Below, in pieces: positions 1 to 10,000 of a stretch of 26,778 bases of DNA. Made by a program: the position numbers and the translations under genes. How positions within the stretch are numbered: the stretch's first letter is position 1; every line of letters begins with the position of its first letter. The notes beneath the pieces are model-generated. The model made no database searches, was not told the origin of the DNA, and saw only the letters and a list, made by a program, of their open reading frames with translations. The stretch comes from Triparma columacea (lineage: Eukaryota; Sar; Bolidophyceae; Parmales; Triparmaceae), in NCBI GenBank assembly GCA_030267965.1, contig BRYA01001171.1, positions 1 to 26,778 of the forward strand, read 5' to 3'.

Positions 1-1523
1 TGCTGGGCGGGGAAACCTTGGGGCGGCCCGGAGTAGTAGTCGGACTGGGGGTAGACCACATGGTGGTGCCCGAAGTAACCGCTGTGAGAACTGCTGGCAA
101 CGGGGGTGGAGGAAGAACCGGACGTTCCGGTACCGGACGGGGTCTTGGAGCCGGTCCCGGAGTGGCTTGAACTCTCTATAGCTTTAGCTTTTGTCCAAGC
201 AACCAACTGCTGTTTGTATTGCGTCTGCTGCTGCAGCGTTTGCCCCCAACCCGCCATCTGCTGTTGGTGTCGCGTATGTCCCTGTGCTTGTCGACCGTAA
301 TCGCGAACAGCCACGGGGCGAGGCACCTGTTGAACGTACTGTTGTATATTACTTTGCGTTTGCTTGTTTTCTTCGTCTGTGTTGATTCCGTTGGATAGGA
401 AGAGAGGTTAAGCAAAATGATTCTTATGGCGTTAGAGTTGTGATACCCGCCCGTGCGTACCTGATGAAGTGTAACATTGGGAGACAGAATCCTGGACAGG
501 CGAGATTCTCGATGCTTTCCTCTTTCTTTCCTCCTCGTCCCCTTCCTCATTTTTCTCCTTGCACTTCTTCTCTCTGAGCTTCTCGGACGCTCGTTTGTCT
601 TCCTTCAACTTCTTCCGAATCACTCTGGCAACATTCTCGTCCTCTCTCTTCTTCTTCAAACGCTTCTCCCTTTTTTCGTCTTCCTCCTGAACTTCATCGG
701 CGTCCATCTTGGCGGCTTTTTTGGACGAGGCGTTGCCCATGGTCGGTTCGTGGCCGTGCACCCCGCACTCCACCACCCATCTAACATCGGCGTTCTGTGC
801 CACGTCACGGTATGTCGGCAGGGGCACACCGGGAAGTGTCTTCTGATGCAGTTCCTGCAGTGCCGAAATGTAGTTGGTCGCACCTGATGAACTGTAAAAT
901 TGGGAAACAGAATCCTGGACAGGCGAGATTCCCGATGCTTTCCTCTTTCTAACCGTGCCCACTACTACTACTTCCCCCTCTTCCCCTTCCTCATCTTCTT
1001 CTTCTTCTTCTTCTTCTTCTTCTTCCTCCTCTCCCCCCCCCTCCCCCCCTTGCCCCTCCTCGTCAACCCCCTCGAGGTCCTCAATCCTCCTCTTGAGCGT
1101 CCAAACCTCGTCCTCGGCCAGCTTCGCCCTCTCCCTCAGTTCCTTGTACTCCGCGTCCATGCAACCGAGGATCGCAGCCACCTCGCCCTCAGCCTTCGTC
1201 GCCCTAGCAACTACGCGACCAACAACACGGGTGTGCACTTCCCCGAGCTTTAATATGGTCCGAGAAAGATGCCTTATCATCGCCCCTTGGGACATGGACA
1301 CCTTTCGCGTCTCCACAAGCTCTGCCCTCACCCTACCTACAGCTTTCTCTGCCATGCAAAGCTGGTTTAGGGTCAATCCTAACCCTGCCAACACAGGCAT
1401 ATCACAATCAGCTTGTTTTGGAAGAACATTTGAATCCACACGAACCCTCACCCTTTGTGTGTGTATGGAAGATGTAGGAAGCATTTTCTCGAGTAATTCT
1501 TGGGACTGGTTTGTGGCCTCCAT
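1..1523 (-). CDS. Acidic coiled-coil protein with Q-rich tail, 3' end outside window
   Basis: I do not recognise this protein. The ATG is at 1523. Exon 1 (1523-461) ends TCATCA-G before the donor GTACGC, the intron is 460-377 (84 bp, acceptor CACAG), and exon 2 (376 to the left edge) continues in phase with no stop. Visible parts: a leucine/charged helical N-terminal half, likely coiled coil around residues 50-150; a poly-glutamate run; two lysine/arginine-rich segments; then a Q-rich and S/T/G-rich low-complexity tail. The segment RKRKASxISPVQDSVSQ occurs twice, 141 residues apart, and the second copy ends exactly at the splice donor. The basic and acidic blocks would suit a nuclear protein, but that is inference. 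The intron is supported by exact phase and by open Q-rich coding only in this frame downstream. It is divergent from the gene at 1705. Confidence 0.6.
461..950 (-). repeat. In-frame direct repeat, 67-bp copies at 461-527 and 884-950
   Basis: Two 67-bp copies differ at 4 positions and lie 423 bp apart, a multiple of three. Each ends (in the minus direction) at TCATCAG followed by GT, so both carry a possible 5' splice site. The lower copy (461) is the donor used in the gene model. The upper copy (884, followed by GTGCGACC) is a candidate alternative donor in the same phase. Confidence 0.85.
995..1024. repeat. TTC trinucleotide run (poly-Glu coding)
   Basis: This is an almost pure TTC/GAA run followed by a C-rich stretch to about 1050. 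On the minus strand it encodes the poly-glutamate segment of the coiled-coil gene, and its length is likely variable. Confidence 0.85.
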
Positions 1524-1704
1524 GGGGCGTTTATAGGCCCAAGAGTGTCTTGTTATGTATAATGATACTGAAATTTAAGACTTAACTAAAATCTGGAGCG
1601 TTTACTGACAACTTAACGCAACAAAAGGGGAAAAATGATTATTCGACCAGAACCCAGAAGAAAACTCCAAAACCAAATCTGAGAATTTCTATTTGCCTCT
1701 AATT

Positions 1705-2685
1705 ATGAACGCACGACAACCACCTCAGCGTTCAATGAAAGGAAATGACAATAATCTACCGTCCAATTTCCGAAATTCTACGAAACCACGTGGAAAAGTG
1801 AAATACAATCCACCCCCTGATGATGGAGAGGACACTTCGGAAGCTGTACAGCAATCAACAGATCGGAAGGGTGGTGGCATGTCAGGAAAGTTGAAGAAAA
1901 AGCTCATGAAAGACCGCCGTCGTCGAAAAAAAGAAGCTCAGGAGTTATCCACAGCCTCCCCCGACTCGTGCCAAGACTCGGTCACCTTGGATGCTCAGAA
2001 CTCTTCTTTTGACGGTCACAGCGATGTTGAAGGAGAAGCTTCCAACTCGGTCGATGTCTCCGCCGACGGCAATCCTTCCCCCGCCCCCGCTTCATCCCAG
2101 ACTGAAAAGAAGAACAGCATCCGAACCTTGATTCTCCAATTTTCAGAGCTCGGAAGCGTGAATGACAAGGCCTCAAAGAAGGCCCGGGACAAGCAGCATA
2201 AGTCCACCTCCTGCAAACACTTCTTTACCAGCAAAGACATCAAGATAATAAAACGTTGGCTTGACCTTCTCCCAAAAATGAAGTTGAGGATAGACGATGA
2301 TGAGGAGTCAGGCCCGCGTTGGGACCTCATCAACACGGCCTTCCAATCCGGCCCATTCTCTGGCTCCAAAGTGTTCGAGATAAACCGCCTCGCCAACGCT
2401 GTGATCAAGTGGAAATCCGCCCACCGCAAGGGCTGTAGTTACATGGACAAGGTTCTGGAGGTGAGCTACGGCTTCGCGACTTGGCTTATCGTGAGCCACA
2501 CTGGGGAGGGAGGATGGATGTCGAGGAACCAAAGAGAAACCATGGAGAGCTTCAGGAATAGACTTGGGAGGATGACGAGGGAAGAGGAGGAGGAGGCGAA
2601 GGAACCTGTGATATTAGAAGACGAAGGAGATAGGAGCAGCACCAGCAGAAGCAGCGATTGTGAAGACTTGATTGACTCAACGTAA
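1705..2685 (+). CDS. Hypothetical protein, single exon, 326 aa
   Basis: I do not recognise it. The first ATG in frame is at 1705 and the stop is TAA at 2683. The N-terminal 130 residues are polar and low in complexity, with a basic patch near residues 55-75 (KLKKKLMKDRRRRKK) that could serve as a nuclear localisation signal. From about residue 175 the sequence looks folded and helical: a region starting KHFFTSKDIKIIKRWLDLLP and continuing through FEINRLANAVIKWKSAHRKG. The C-terminal 40 residues are acidic and serine-rich. No intron is needed. It is head-to-head with the gene at 1523 (181 bp between starts) and converges on the MBD gene with 60 bp between stops. A poly-C run follows at about 2721. 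Confidence 0.7.
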   Translation: MNARQPPQRSMKGNDNNLPSNFRNSTKPRGKVKYNPPPDDGEDTSEAVQQSTDRKGGGMSGKLKKKLMKDRRRRKKEAQELSTASPDSCQDSVTLDAQNSSFDGHSDVEGEASNSVDVSADGNPSPAPASSQTEKKNSIRTLILQFSELGSVNDKASKKARDKQHKSTSCKHFFTSKDIKIIKRWLDLLPKMKLRIDDDEESGPRWDLINTAFQSGPFSGSKVFEINRLANAVIKWKSAHRKGCSYMDKVLEVSYGFATWLIVSHTGEGGWMSRNQRETMESFRNRLGRMTREEEEEAKEPVILEDEGDRSSTSRSSDCEDLIDST

Positions 2686-2745
2686 ATAACGCTCTCTACT
2701 TTATCCCTCTATCCCTCTAGCCCCCCCCCCCCCCCCATCTATTCT

Positions 2746-4885
2746 TTACATCCCCTCTCCTTCCTTGACCCCCTCCTCCCTCATAAGCTCCGCCCCAAAC
2801 TTGACCAACCTCATCCCCAAGTCCAGCGTCTCCTCCCCATGAGACCTCCCGAATTCACCACCCCCGACGCCACCCTCGTGAGCAATGAGCTCGCGCACGA
2901 TGGTTGACAGGTAGACAGGGACGTGGAAGCTGTCTATTTCCTTCTCTTTTGTCGCCGTCTTCTTCTTCTTCTTCTGTTTCTTCTGTTTCTTCTCCTCCTT
3001 GTCCTTCTCCTTCTCCTTCTCCTTCTCCTTCTCCTTCTCCTTCTCCTTCTCTTTCTCCCCAACGTTCGCTTTCTTCCCAACATTCTCCTTGTCCTTCACG
3101 TTCTCCTCACCAGTAGTCGCTAACTTATTTCTCATCGACGCCCTCCATCCCCTGCTCTTTTTCTTCTCCTTCTTCTTCTTCTCTTCGTCCATCATCTCTA
3201 CATCCTCCACGGCGTCATCACTGCTCAGCTCGCCCCCGATCGCTCTTCTCACGACGCTGAGGAGGTCAGATTTGCGCAGCCTCACGATACTCTTGCTCAC
3301 CCGATTCCCCTTTTCCGGCGTCACGACAGAAGCGTGAATCCAGGCGTTGACAAACTTGACCACCTTACACGTCCCGTGATACTTGGTGCGAACGATGGCA
3401 CCGACGTCAAAGTAAGTCCCGTCGACGGTGACTTTTGGGGAAGGGACTTCACGGGACTTCCCACGGGAAGTCCCGTGGGAAGTCCCGTCGACGGTGACTT
3501 TTGGGGACTCGACCTTGGCTTCGTTGCCAGCTTCCATCTTTGCCTTCTTTTTGCCGCCGATCGCCGTTGCCTTTGTCACCTTAGGAGTCGAGACGCCACG
3601 CCTCTTCTTCTTGGCGACGGCGACCCTTCTGGGAGAGGAGTACTCAGAGGAAAACGAAGCAGATCCTGCGGGAAGAGCGCAGCGACGTCAGAAAGGTATG
3701 GTGCGTGGAGGTGCTGGAGAAACACCATGACGACAGCAACGAGACGTGCTGCACAACCCCCACCGCACTGCAGCAACTCTTGAACGACTCCCTTTACCAG
3801 CCGCTTCGCTTATCGACCCACAAACTTACCTTCTTCCGAGTATTGAGAATCTTCGAAGTCTCGGTTGAGGCCGAGTCTGAGGGCGGCCTCAGTCGCTGCA
3901 GTCCTCCTCTTCCTCTTCGGGAAATCGTCCTGGACGGCAAATAGGGCGTCGCAGGCCGACGTTAGGGTGCGATAGACTGTGCCGGCTGGCGATCTGACGA
4001 TAACAGTGACTTGATGGCCACGGCGAGGCTGCCGCGGGTGGTATGGGTGGGAGGGTTGAGGGCGGGGTTATTGTTATGGCGACGGACAAGGAATGGCATC
4101 TATACAAATACAAAGTGATGCCGTCCACTTTATTAAACGAACCGCATAAATTGTCACATCAACTCACCTCTCCCGCAACGAAGGCCAACGAATTTTGATG
4201 TTTGTACATCTCCCAATCATCAGGAAACGTTGTGAAAGTGTTGACCCTTCTCTCATCCTTTGTGAACGACCGAAAGCCTGTTTTCCCGGTCTTTGCCTCG
4301 TCGAACATTTGGGCGACGTCTAAGGGTCGGCTATTTTGCATGAAAGCGAAGGCACCTGATTTCGATCGAAACGACTTTCCGCAGGGAGACACATACACGC
4401 AGACGTGTCCGACCTTTTTCACCTCCCAAAATGGAGGGAAAACCAACCCAGAGATCGTCCTGTCAGGCGACCCATCGGGCACGATCCTCTCCGCTGTGAT
4501 GTCAACAAGAATCTGAGCCAGATGTAAGACCGGAGGGAGGTGATTGATGGTTGATGGTTAAAACTTTGCTTTACATGGACCAAAGGACCCCACTTACCTC
4601 TGCAGCTCTCTCTTCAGCTATTGCAAGCTCATCGCCATCAATTCTACAGAAAAGATCTTCGATTGGTGCACAAGTGGGTGCTTCTTCGTCGAGATCTTGG
4701 GGGGGTTGAGGGGTTCCACATGTATTTGCTTGACTAGGGTCGCGCGAAATGTTGAGAGTAACTGGAGGAGACCTAATATCATCCCCAGGGCCAGATGTAG
4801 ACCGCGGAGGAGGCGAGTTCAGAGGGGAAGGAGCCCACATTGATTTTGGGTTTTGTGAAAAATCCTTCTCAAAAGCATAAAACAT
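2746..4885 (-). CDS. Methyl-CpG-binding (MBD/TAM) domain protein, about 583 aa
   Basis: Likely a nuclear DNA-binding protein of the MBD family, which includes readers of methylated CpG. Four exons: 4885-4598, 4512-4168, 4028-3830, 3665-2746. The introns (4597-4513, 4167-4029, 3829-3666) have donors GTAAGT, GTGAGT and GTAAGT, and phase is kept at each join. Exon 2 carries the MBD-like core at about residues 115-160: FWEVKKVG, then VYVSPCGKSFRSK, close to the family pattern GW-EV-R/K ... Y-SP-GK-FRSK. The usual GW is replaced by FW. Exon 4 holds a duplicated SPKVTVDGT segment, a possible small beta-barrel segment (VGAIVRTKYHG onward), and a long KEKE run near residues 480-500. Whether it binds methylated DNA cannot be judged from sequence. 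The acceptor of exon 3 (CGGCAG) is the weakest join. Confidence 0.7.
3003..3053. repeat. CTCCTT hexanucleotide run (KEKE coding)
   Basis: Tandem CTCCTT/AAGGAG units encode an alternating Lys-Glu tract in the MBD protein on the minus strand. It is a simple-sequence repeat, likely length-variable. Confidence 0.85.
3414..3507. repeat. Nested direct repeat and perfect palindrome in MBD exon 4
   Basis: A 28-bp segment at 3414-3441 recurs at 3480-3507, 66 bp apart, giving a 22-residue in-frame duplication around SPKVTVDGT. Between the copies lies a perfect inverted repeat, ACGGGACTTCCC (3451-3462) and GGGAAGTCCCGT (3465-3476), with a 2-bp centre. Another partial copy of the arm follows directly. 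Confidence 0.85.
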
Positions 4886-5889
4886 GTCTACGTTCGAAAG
4901 TCACAGTGCAAGTAGAGGTGAGAAAGATTTATTGGGATTGCTGATTCCCTTGTGACAGTTTAATAGGCATTACCGCTCGTTTGGGCGAAATATTGATCCT
5001 CCAGAGATGACGTCGGATGCAAGTTTTCAATGAGTTCATTTTTAACCCCCTTTGCCCCCCGAATTCCACGCCTCTGAATTCACCGCACAGATTATGTACC
5101 AAACGATGGATATACCGGAATTCACCTTGAACGCGCTGCGGTCTCCTCAGAGACTGCCTCAGAGTCTTGTTCTGTCGACAGCGAGTCACCTCTAACCCAG
5201 GACTTCGCCTTTGGTTACGACGTCAAGGAAGAAGAGGCCACCGAGATCATCGAGCCCCCACAGAAGAAGCCCCGTCGCACTTCCATTGGTAGCTACACCG
5301 TCACCGAGGTCGTCATTCAACCAACGCTCCCCAAGGTCGGAGGGCCTCAGGGACCCGGAGGGATGGCCGAAGTCTTCGTCCCTCAGCCCCTCAGTCCTCA
5401 GCTCAGACCTCTCTCAACCGAGTCCGTGCTCAATGGTCTTACCAAAAAGGACATGATGGGATACTTCGAGAAGTGGAAGGAGAGTCTGAATGTTGCTGAG
5501 GGAGAGGGGGTCGTGGAGGCCGCTCAGATCAAGGCCTCCATGGACAAGAAGGTAAGGCGGGTCGAATCGAATGGGGTACATCTTTCGAATGGGGTACATC
5601 TTGAGCTTAGACCGCCCCTCCCCCCCCCTCGCAGTTCTTCTTCCTTTCTAGCCTCGAAGACATCATGTCCAAGAGTCAAGCAATCGTCAGAGAGACCAAG
5701 AGGCGAATGGATGATGTCCAGGCCAAAATTCACAACGAGATCCTCAACTGCATGTCCCGCGACAGAGAGAACGTCGAAAGATGCCTCGCCGTGAGGAAGA
5801 GGGAGAAGAAGCTCAGGAACGCGATTTCTGAGAGGCAGAGCAGAATTGTCGATTCCCTTGAGAAGTTCTCCAAGACCGTGGGGACGTAG
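4884..5889 (+). CDS. Hypothetical coiled-coil protein, 249 aa
   Basis: I do not recognise it. Three exons in phase: 4884-4917, 5091-5551, 5635-5889. Donors are GTGAGA and GTAAGG; acceptors are CACAG and CGCAG after C-rich tracts. Joining exon 1 to exon 2 makes a split Asp codon and continues an acidic, serine-rich N-terminus. Residues about 60-80 include a basic PPQKKPRR patch. The C-terminal 90 residues are strongly helical and charged (ETKRRMDDVQAKIHNEI through RKREKKLRNAISERQSR), probably a coiled coil. The first ATG overlaps the ATG of the divergent MBD gene. An alternative exon 1 beginning at ATG 5004 with a weak donor is possible, so the first 11 residues are the least certain. Confidence 0.65.
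5567..5602. repeat. 18-bp tandem duplication inside an intron
   Basis: TCGAATGGGGTACATCTT occurs twice in perfect tandem within the second intron (5552-5634) of the coiled-coil gene. The copies are identical. Confidence 0.9.
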
Positions 5890-6044
5890 AGACAACATCA
5901 ATAGCGCAAGAGCGCGCAGCTAGGTGTACATTACAAACAAAATACATTGAGGAGAGAGAGAAGTTTGATTAGAAATGTGAAGTACTTTTGAACAAGTCTC
6001 TTTTTTTTGGGTTCTTGAATTTTAATCACCAAAAATGACAAAAG

Positions 6045-6979
6045 ATGATCCCCCTCCCTCCACTTCCCTTATCTTGGGTTCCGTACTTTCCACTAATCGC
6101 TCTTCTCTTTTTTACATTATCATTATTCTTTCCACGTCCAAATAAGGTACGTACATTGTCAAAGACATAAATATATATATCACATCCAAACACACCCTCT
6201 CAATCAACCCTTAAATCACCCCTACCTTTCTCCAAAAACCACAGCAACGCTACAAGTTATCATATGAGGACGCTAACTCTGAGTACGATCCCGACCATGG
6301 CGAGGAAGTAACCCTTGTGTCAGTAGATGAGTCTATTCCCTCAATGATCGCCGGTTCCGTCGGTTTTTTTGGTTCAATTGACGACTTCTCTGCCACTTTA
6401 TCTCCCTCAAGCGCGCCAGGCGACTTCACCCCTCCCTCTGTCATCGCTACAAAGGCGTCATCCATGAGCTACGGCGAGCCCACCATCTTCATGGCCGTGA
6501 GGCCAAAGCCTAGGGATAAGGTTCCCGGGGGGGTGGGCATAAGCGTGATACTGCACGACGCCTCCAAGACCACCTCTCACCTACTTTACTTGAACAAGAG
6601 AGAACTTGGATGGGTAAGGAACGCCAAGAAGAGGTGGCCCTACAAGGTGAGAAAAGATTGACTAATATATATAAGGCAGAGACATCGGGCAAATCTACGG
6701 AACAAACAACCAAACCGCTAACCTCTGGTTTTTCTTTTTCTCTCCTCCTCGTAGACTCAGACCATATTGGAGGGTGGAGGTTCTGTCCTAATTAAGGACA
6801 TTGTCGCGATCGAAACAGGTATCCGCACCGCTTCCTTCGTGGGGAAGCCAAGCGACGCGGACTGCTTCTCGGTACTGACCGAGCGGGGGACCCTAGACGT
6901 GGAGGTCAAGGGAAGAAGAGACAGCGTTGTGGAGGAAATAAGGAGAGGCATCGAGGGGGGCTTAAGGAGAGAGGTTTAA
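6045..6979 (+). CDS. Small PH-like domain protein with hydrophobic N-terminus, about 242 aa
   Basis: Three exons in phase 0: 6045-6146, 6245-6646, 6755-6979. The introns 6147-6244 (donor GTACGT) and 6647-6754 (GTGAGA) end in CACAG and GTAG. From about residue 110 the sequence fits a pleckstrin-homology-like fold: beta-rich segments, then SVLIKDIVAIETGI, SDADCFSVLTERGTLDVEV, and a closing amphipathic helix (RRDSVVEEIRRGIEGGLRR). The DI-x-G ... CFS-RTLD pattern is typical of PH-like modules that bind phosphoinositides or proteins. Exon 1 encodes about 20 hydrophobic residues, suggesting a membrane or signal-anchor segment. An out-of-frame ATG at 6035 overlaps it, so the true start is uncertain. 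Exons 2 and 3 are well supported. Confidence 0.6.
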
Positions 6980-7075
6980 TTAGTAACGCGTTCTGTACGT
7001 CAAATGAACTTGAACGGGCGGTGGGCGCGCCAATATTTTAGAATTACAACCCATCATGGCCTTTATTTCCGCACT

Positions 7076-10000
7076 TTACATTGCAATCTTTGAGTGTAGC
7101 TTCGCTGCCAGCACCCCCTTCTCGTCTGGGTCGCTGATCATCTCAAAAAGCGCCCTGCTGAGCCCGTCCCTGACCCACCCTTGCAGTTCGTTCACCCTCC
7201 CCCCCTTCACAAGCTCGAACACCCACGGCAGCACGTAGTCCTCGTGCTTCCCCTCCGCCAGCCACTCGCTCAAGCGGCCGAAAAGCCTGTTGTTCGTTCC
7301 CCCGCTCAGCCTCCCGCACACCAACCCCGTCTCGTTCATCAGCCTCAGAAGCGTCTCCCCCCCGTCCTCCTCCCCGATCCCCACCTGGTATGCGGTCTCA
7401 ACCTCCCCGCAGTGGAGGAGCCACTGGACCTCTCTCCACGCGCTGACCCTTCCCCCCCGCCTCACGTCGACCCCCTTGCTCATCATGAACCTCTCCTTCT
7501 CCGTCGGCTGCTGAGCCATCTGCTGCATCCGCGAGTGCTCCTCCTTCTGCTGCTGCCGCTGCTGAGCGGCGACACCAGAGGCGGTGGCGCCCTGCTTTAC
7601 CTCGACCTCTATTACCTTTACCCTCTTTCCAATATTCTCCATCCTGCGAGTGTGCGGTCGGAGAGGTGGGCACGGGGATGGTGGGTTGGTAGATGCTTTG
7701 AGAGAGAGAGAGTCGTCTGACCCTTTCTTTCTTTCCTCTCCCCTCTCTTCCCCTCTTCCCCCCCCCCACCCCCCTCACCCCCCCTTCCCTCCCTCCCCTC
7801 ACCTATCTTTCGTAACCTGAGCCAGATCGTCCAGGCTCCTCTGCATCGCCACGCTCTTGTTCCCCAGCTCCTTCAAGAGCCTCACTGTGGCGGTGGCGCT
7901 ACCGCTAGCGCTGGACTCACGAGGGCTGCGGAGACCCCCAGCCTTGCGATGCTGGTAATTGTACTTCTTACGACCACGTTTTATCACATCCTTCAGGTTC
8001 TGCAGGGCAAGTGATAAATTTGGATTAGAATAACTTTTGGCAGCGTCAGCCTTTCTTCGCCTCTTCTGCATCCCATTCTTACCTCCTCCTCGGCCTCCTT
8101 TGCTTCCTTGGCCTTCTTTTTTCTCCCCTCAGGGTTGGTAACCGAGTCGTCGTCCTCCTCTGCGTCTTCCTCAAAGCCTTCGCCGCCCAAATCGGGCTCG
8201 TACGAAGCGTCGAATTTTATGGCGGGGGGATCAAGGATGTCATGTATGTCAAACTCCTGCTGATCCTCCTGATGATGATGATGTGGGGGAGGGGTGTAAG
8301 AGTAATGCAAATAGGAGGCGCATGAAACTTCTTTCGCCAATGAGTCCAACAAAATGCTCCACACGCTTTTGCTACTTGTGCTCTCTGCCGCCTCACCTCA
8401 TCCCCTCCCCCCTCCCCATCCTCCCCGGCTCCCCTATTCTCCGCCACCATCCTCGATCGTAGGCCCTCAAGCTCCCTCAAACATTCAACGCAGGCCTCTC
8501 GAACAGCCTTCACCCCTGCCTTGGCCTTGTTTACGGCGTTGATGATCGCCTGGTACCTCCCGATTATGTAATCCCCCTTGCAGCCCGCCTTGCACAGGGA
8601 CATTATGCAGATGCAAGCCTCGAGCTGCGGACGGGGAACGGGGATATTCGTGTTAGTGTTTCATGATCCCATCCTGCCCCCTGCAATACCAGGCACAGAA
8701 ATTCCCCTATTGTAACCCCCAAGCACGCCTCACCTTCTCCTTCCAGTGCTTCTTCTTCTTCGCGTTGAGAACCTGTATCGCCTTGTTGACCAAGTAGGGC
8801 GCCGCGGTCCCCAAAGCCTTGAGGATGGAGGGGTGCTTTATCTTGTACTCATCGGCAATCTCGGCCAGATTTGAGCAGCACCTGCGCGGTGAGAGAAGCG
8901 AAATCGCGAAGGAAGGGGGTTTCAGAATGGGAAAGGGGATGGGAGTGATAAAGATTTAAAAACACCACCACATTTTCGTCGGCAATCCGTTGCTCACCTG
9001 TACAGCATTGTATCAGAGCCGCTCCCGGGGATGCTTCTGCCCATGGCAGCGACGATATCGTTCACAATAGTTTGGCAATTCACAGCGAGCGCCGCAACGT
9101 GCCTTTTCCCTGACTGGTTCAGGTAGAACGACTCCATTTTCGTAAAGGGTTCGACCTTGTAGGAGGACGGTAGGATGGCCGAAGAAATGACCGAGTGCAT
9201 AGCTAAAATCTTGGGCCTGGAACGGATAAAAATCATGGCCATCCGGTTCGCAATAATGACAGTCTCCTTTGGAATGGGGATCTTTGTGGGTCGAAGGGCG
9301 TGCCGAAGATCCTCGATGTTCCTAATGTTACCGCTGATGGTGATGGGGATCATGACATCCATCGGTTTGATGGCAACGGCAATACAAGACCCCACGCACT
9401 CTTTGGTGGTGACGGACTGCTCCGAAAATACTCCCATCATGTCCTCCAAGAGTGCGCTCAGCCCGCTGCTGTTCACGGCTGGGTCCTGCACGCTCTTTGC
9501 AGACGGATAGTAGGCCGAGTTCGGGAATGAGTGCCTGATGCAGCTGCTCATGGCGGCCACGCAGTCGTCCCTGAGCGCCTCCTCGACTCCTCTAGCGGCG
9601 TTGAGGATGGCGCCCATGATGGTATTCATGGACTTTGTAGTCGCAGTAGCTTGGGGGTGGAGGAGGCACGTGTAGGAGACAAGATCGAGGATGCTTCGGC
9701 GGGTGAGAAGAGACCATGGCGTCCGAGGTTGGCGGGAAAGCTGGAGAAGGGTGGCGAGGAGCGCAGAAAGAGGTAAGCAAAGCGAGCAAGGAGCAAGGTG
9801 AATTTCTTGTCAGCACGCTTGCACTCCCCGTTTCGCTCCTCGCTCACCTGATAAAGGAAGGGCTGCACCTGGTGAGGGACCATCATTTGGACAATCTGGT
9901 GGATCTCGCCGAGAGAGCGCGAGAGGGTGTCCTTGTCCTCCAACTTCACCAAGCACTGCAGAAGATGGTTCTTCCAAGCTACCGCAACCTTCTTGTCATG

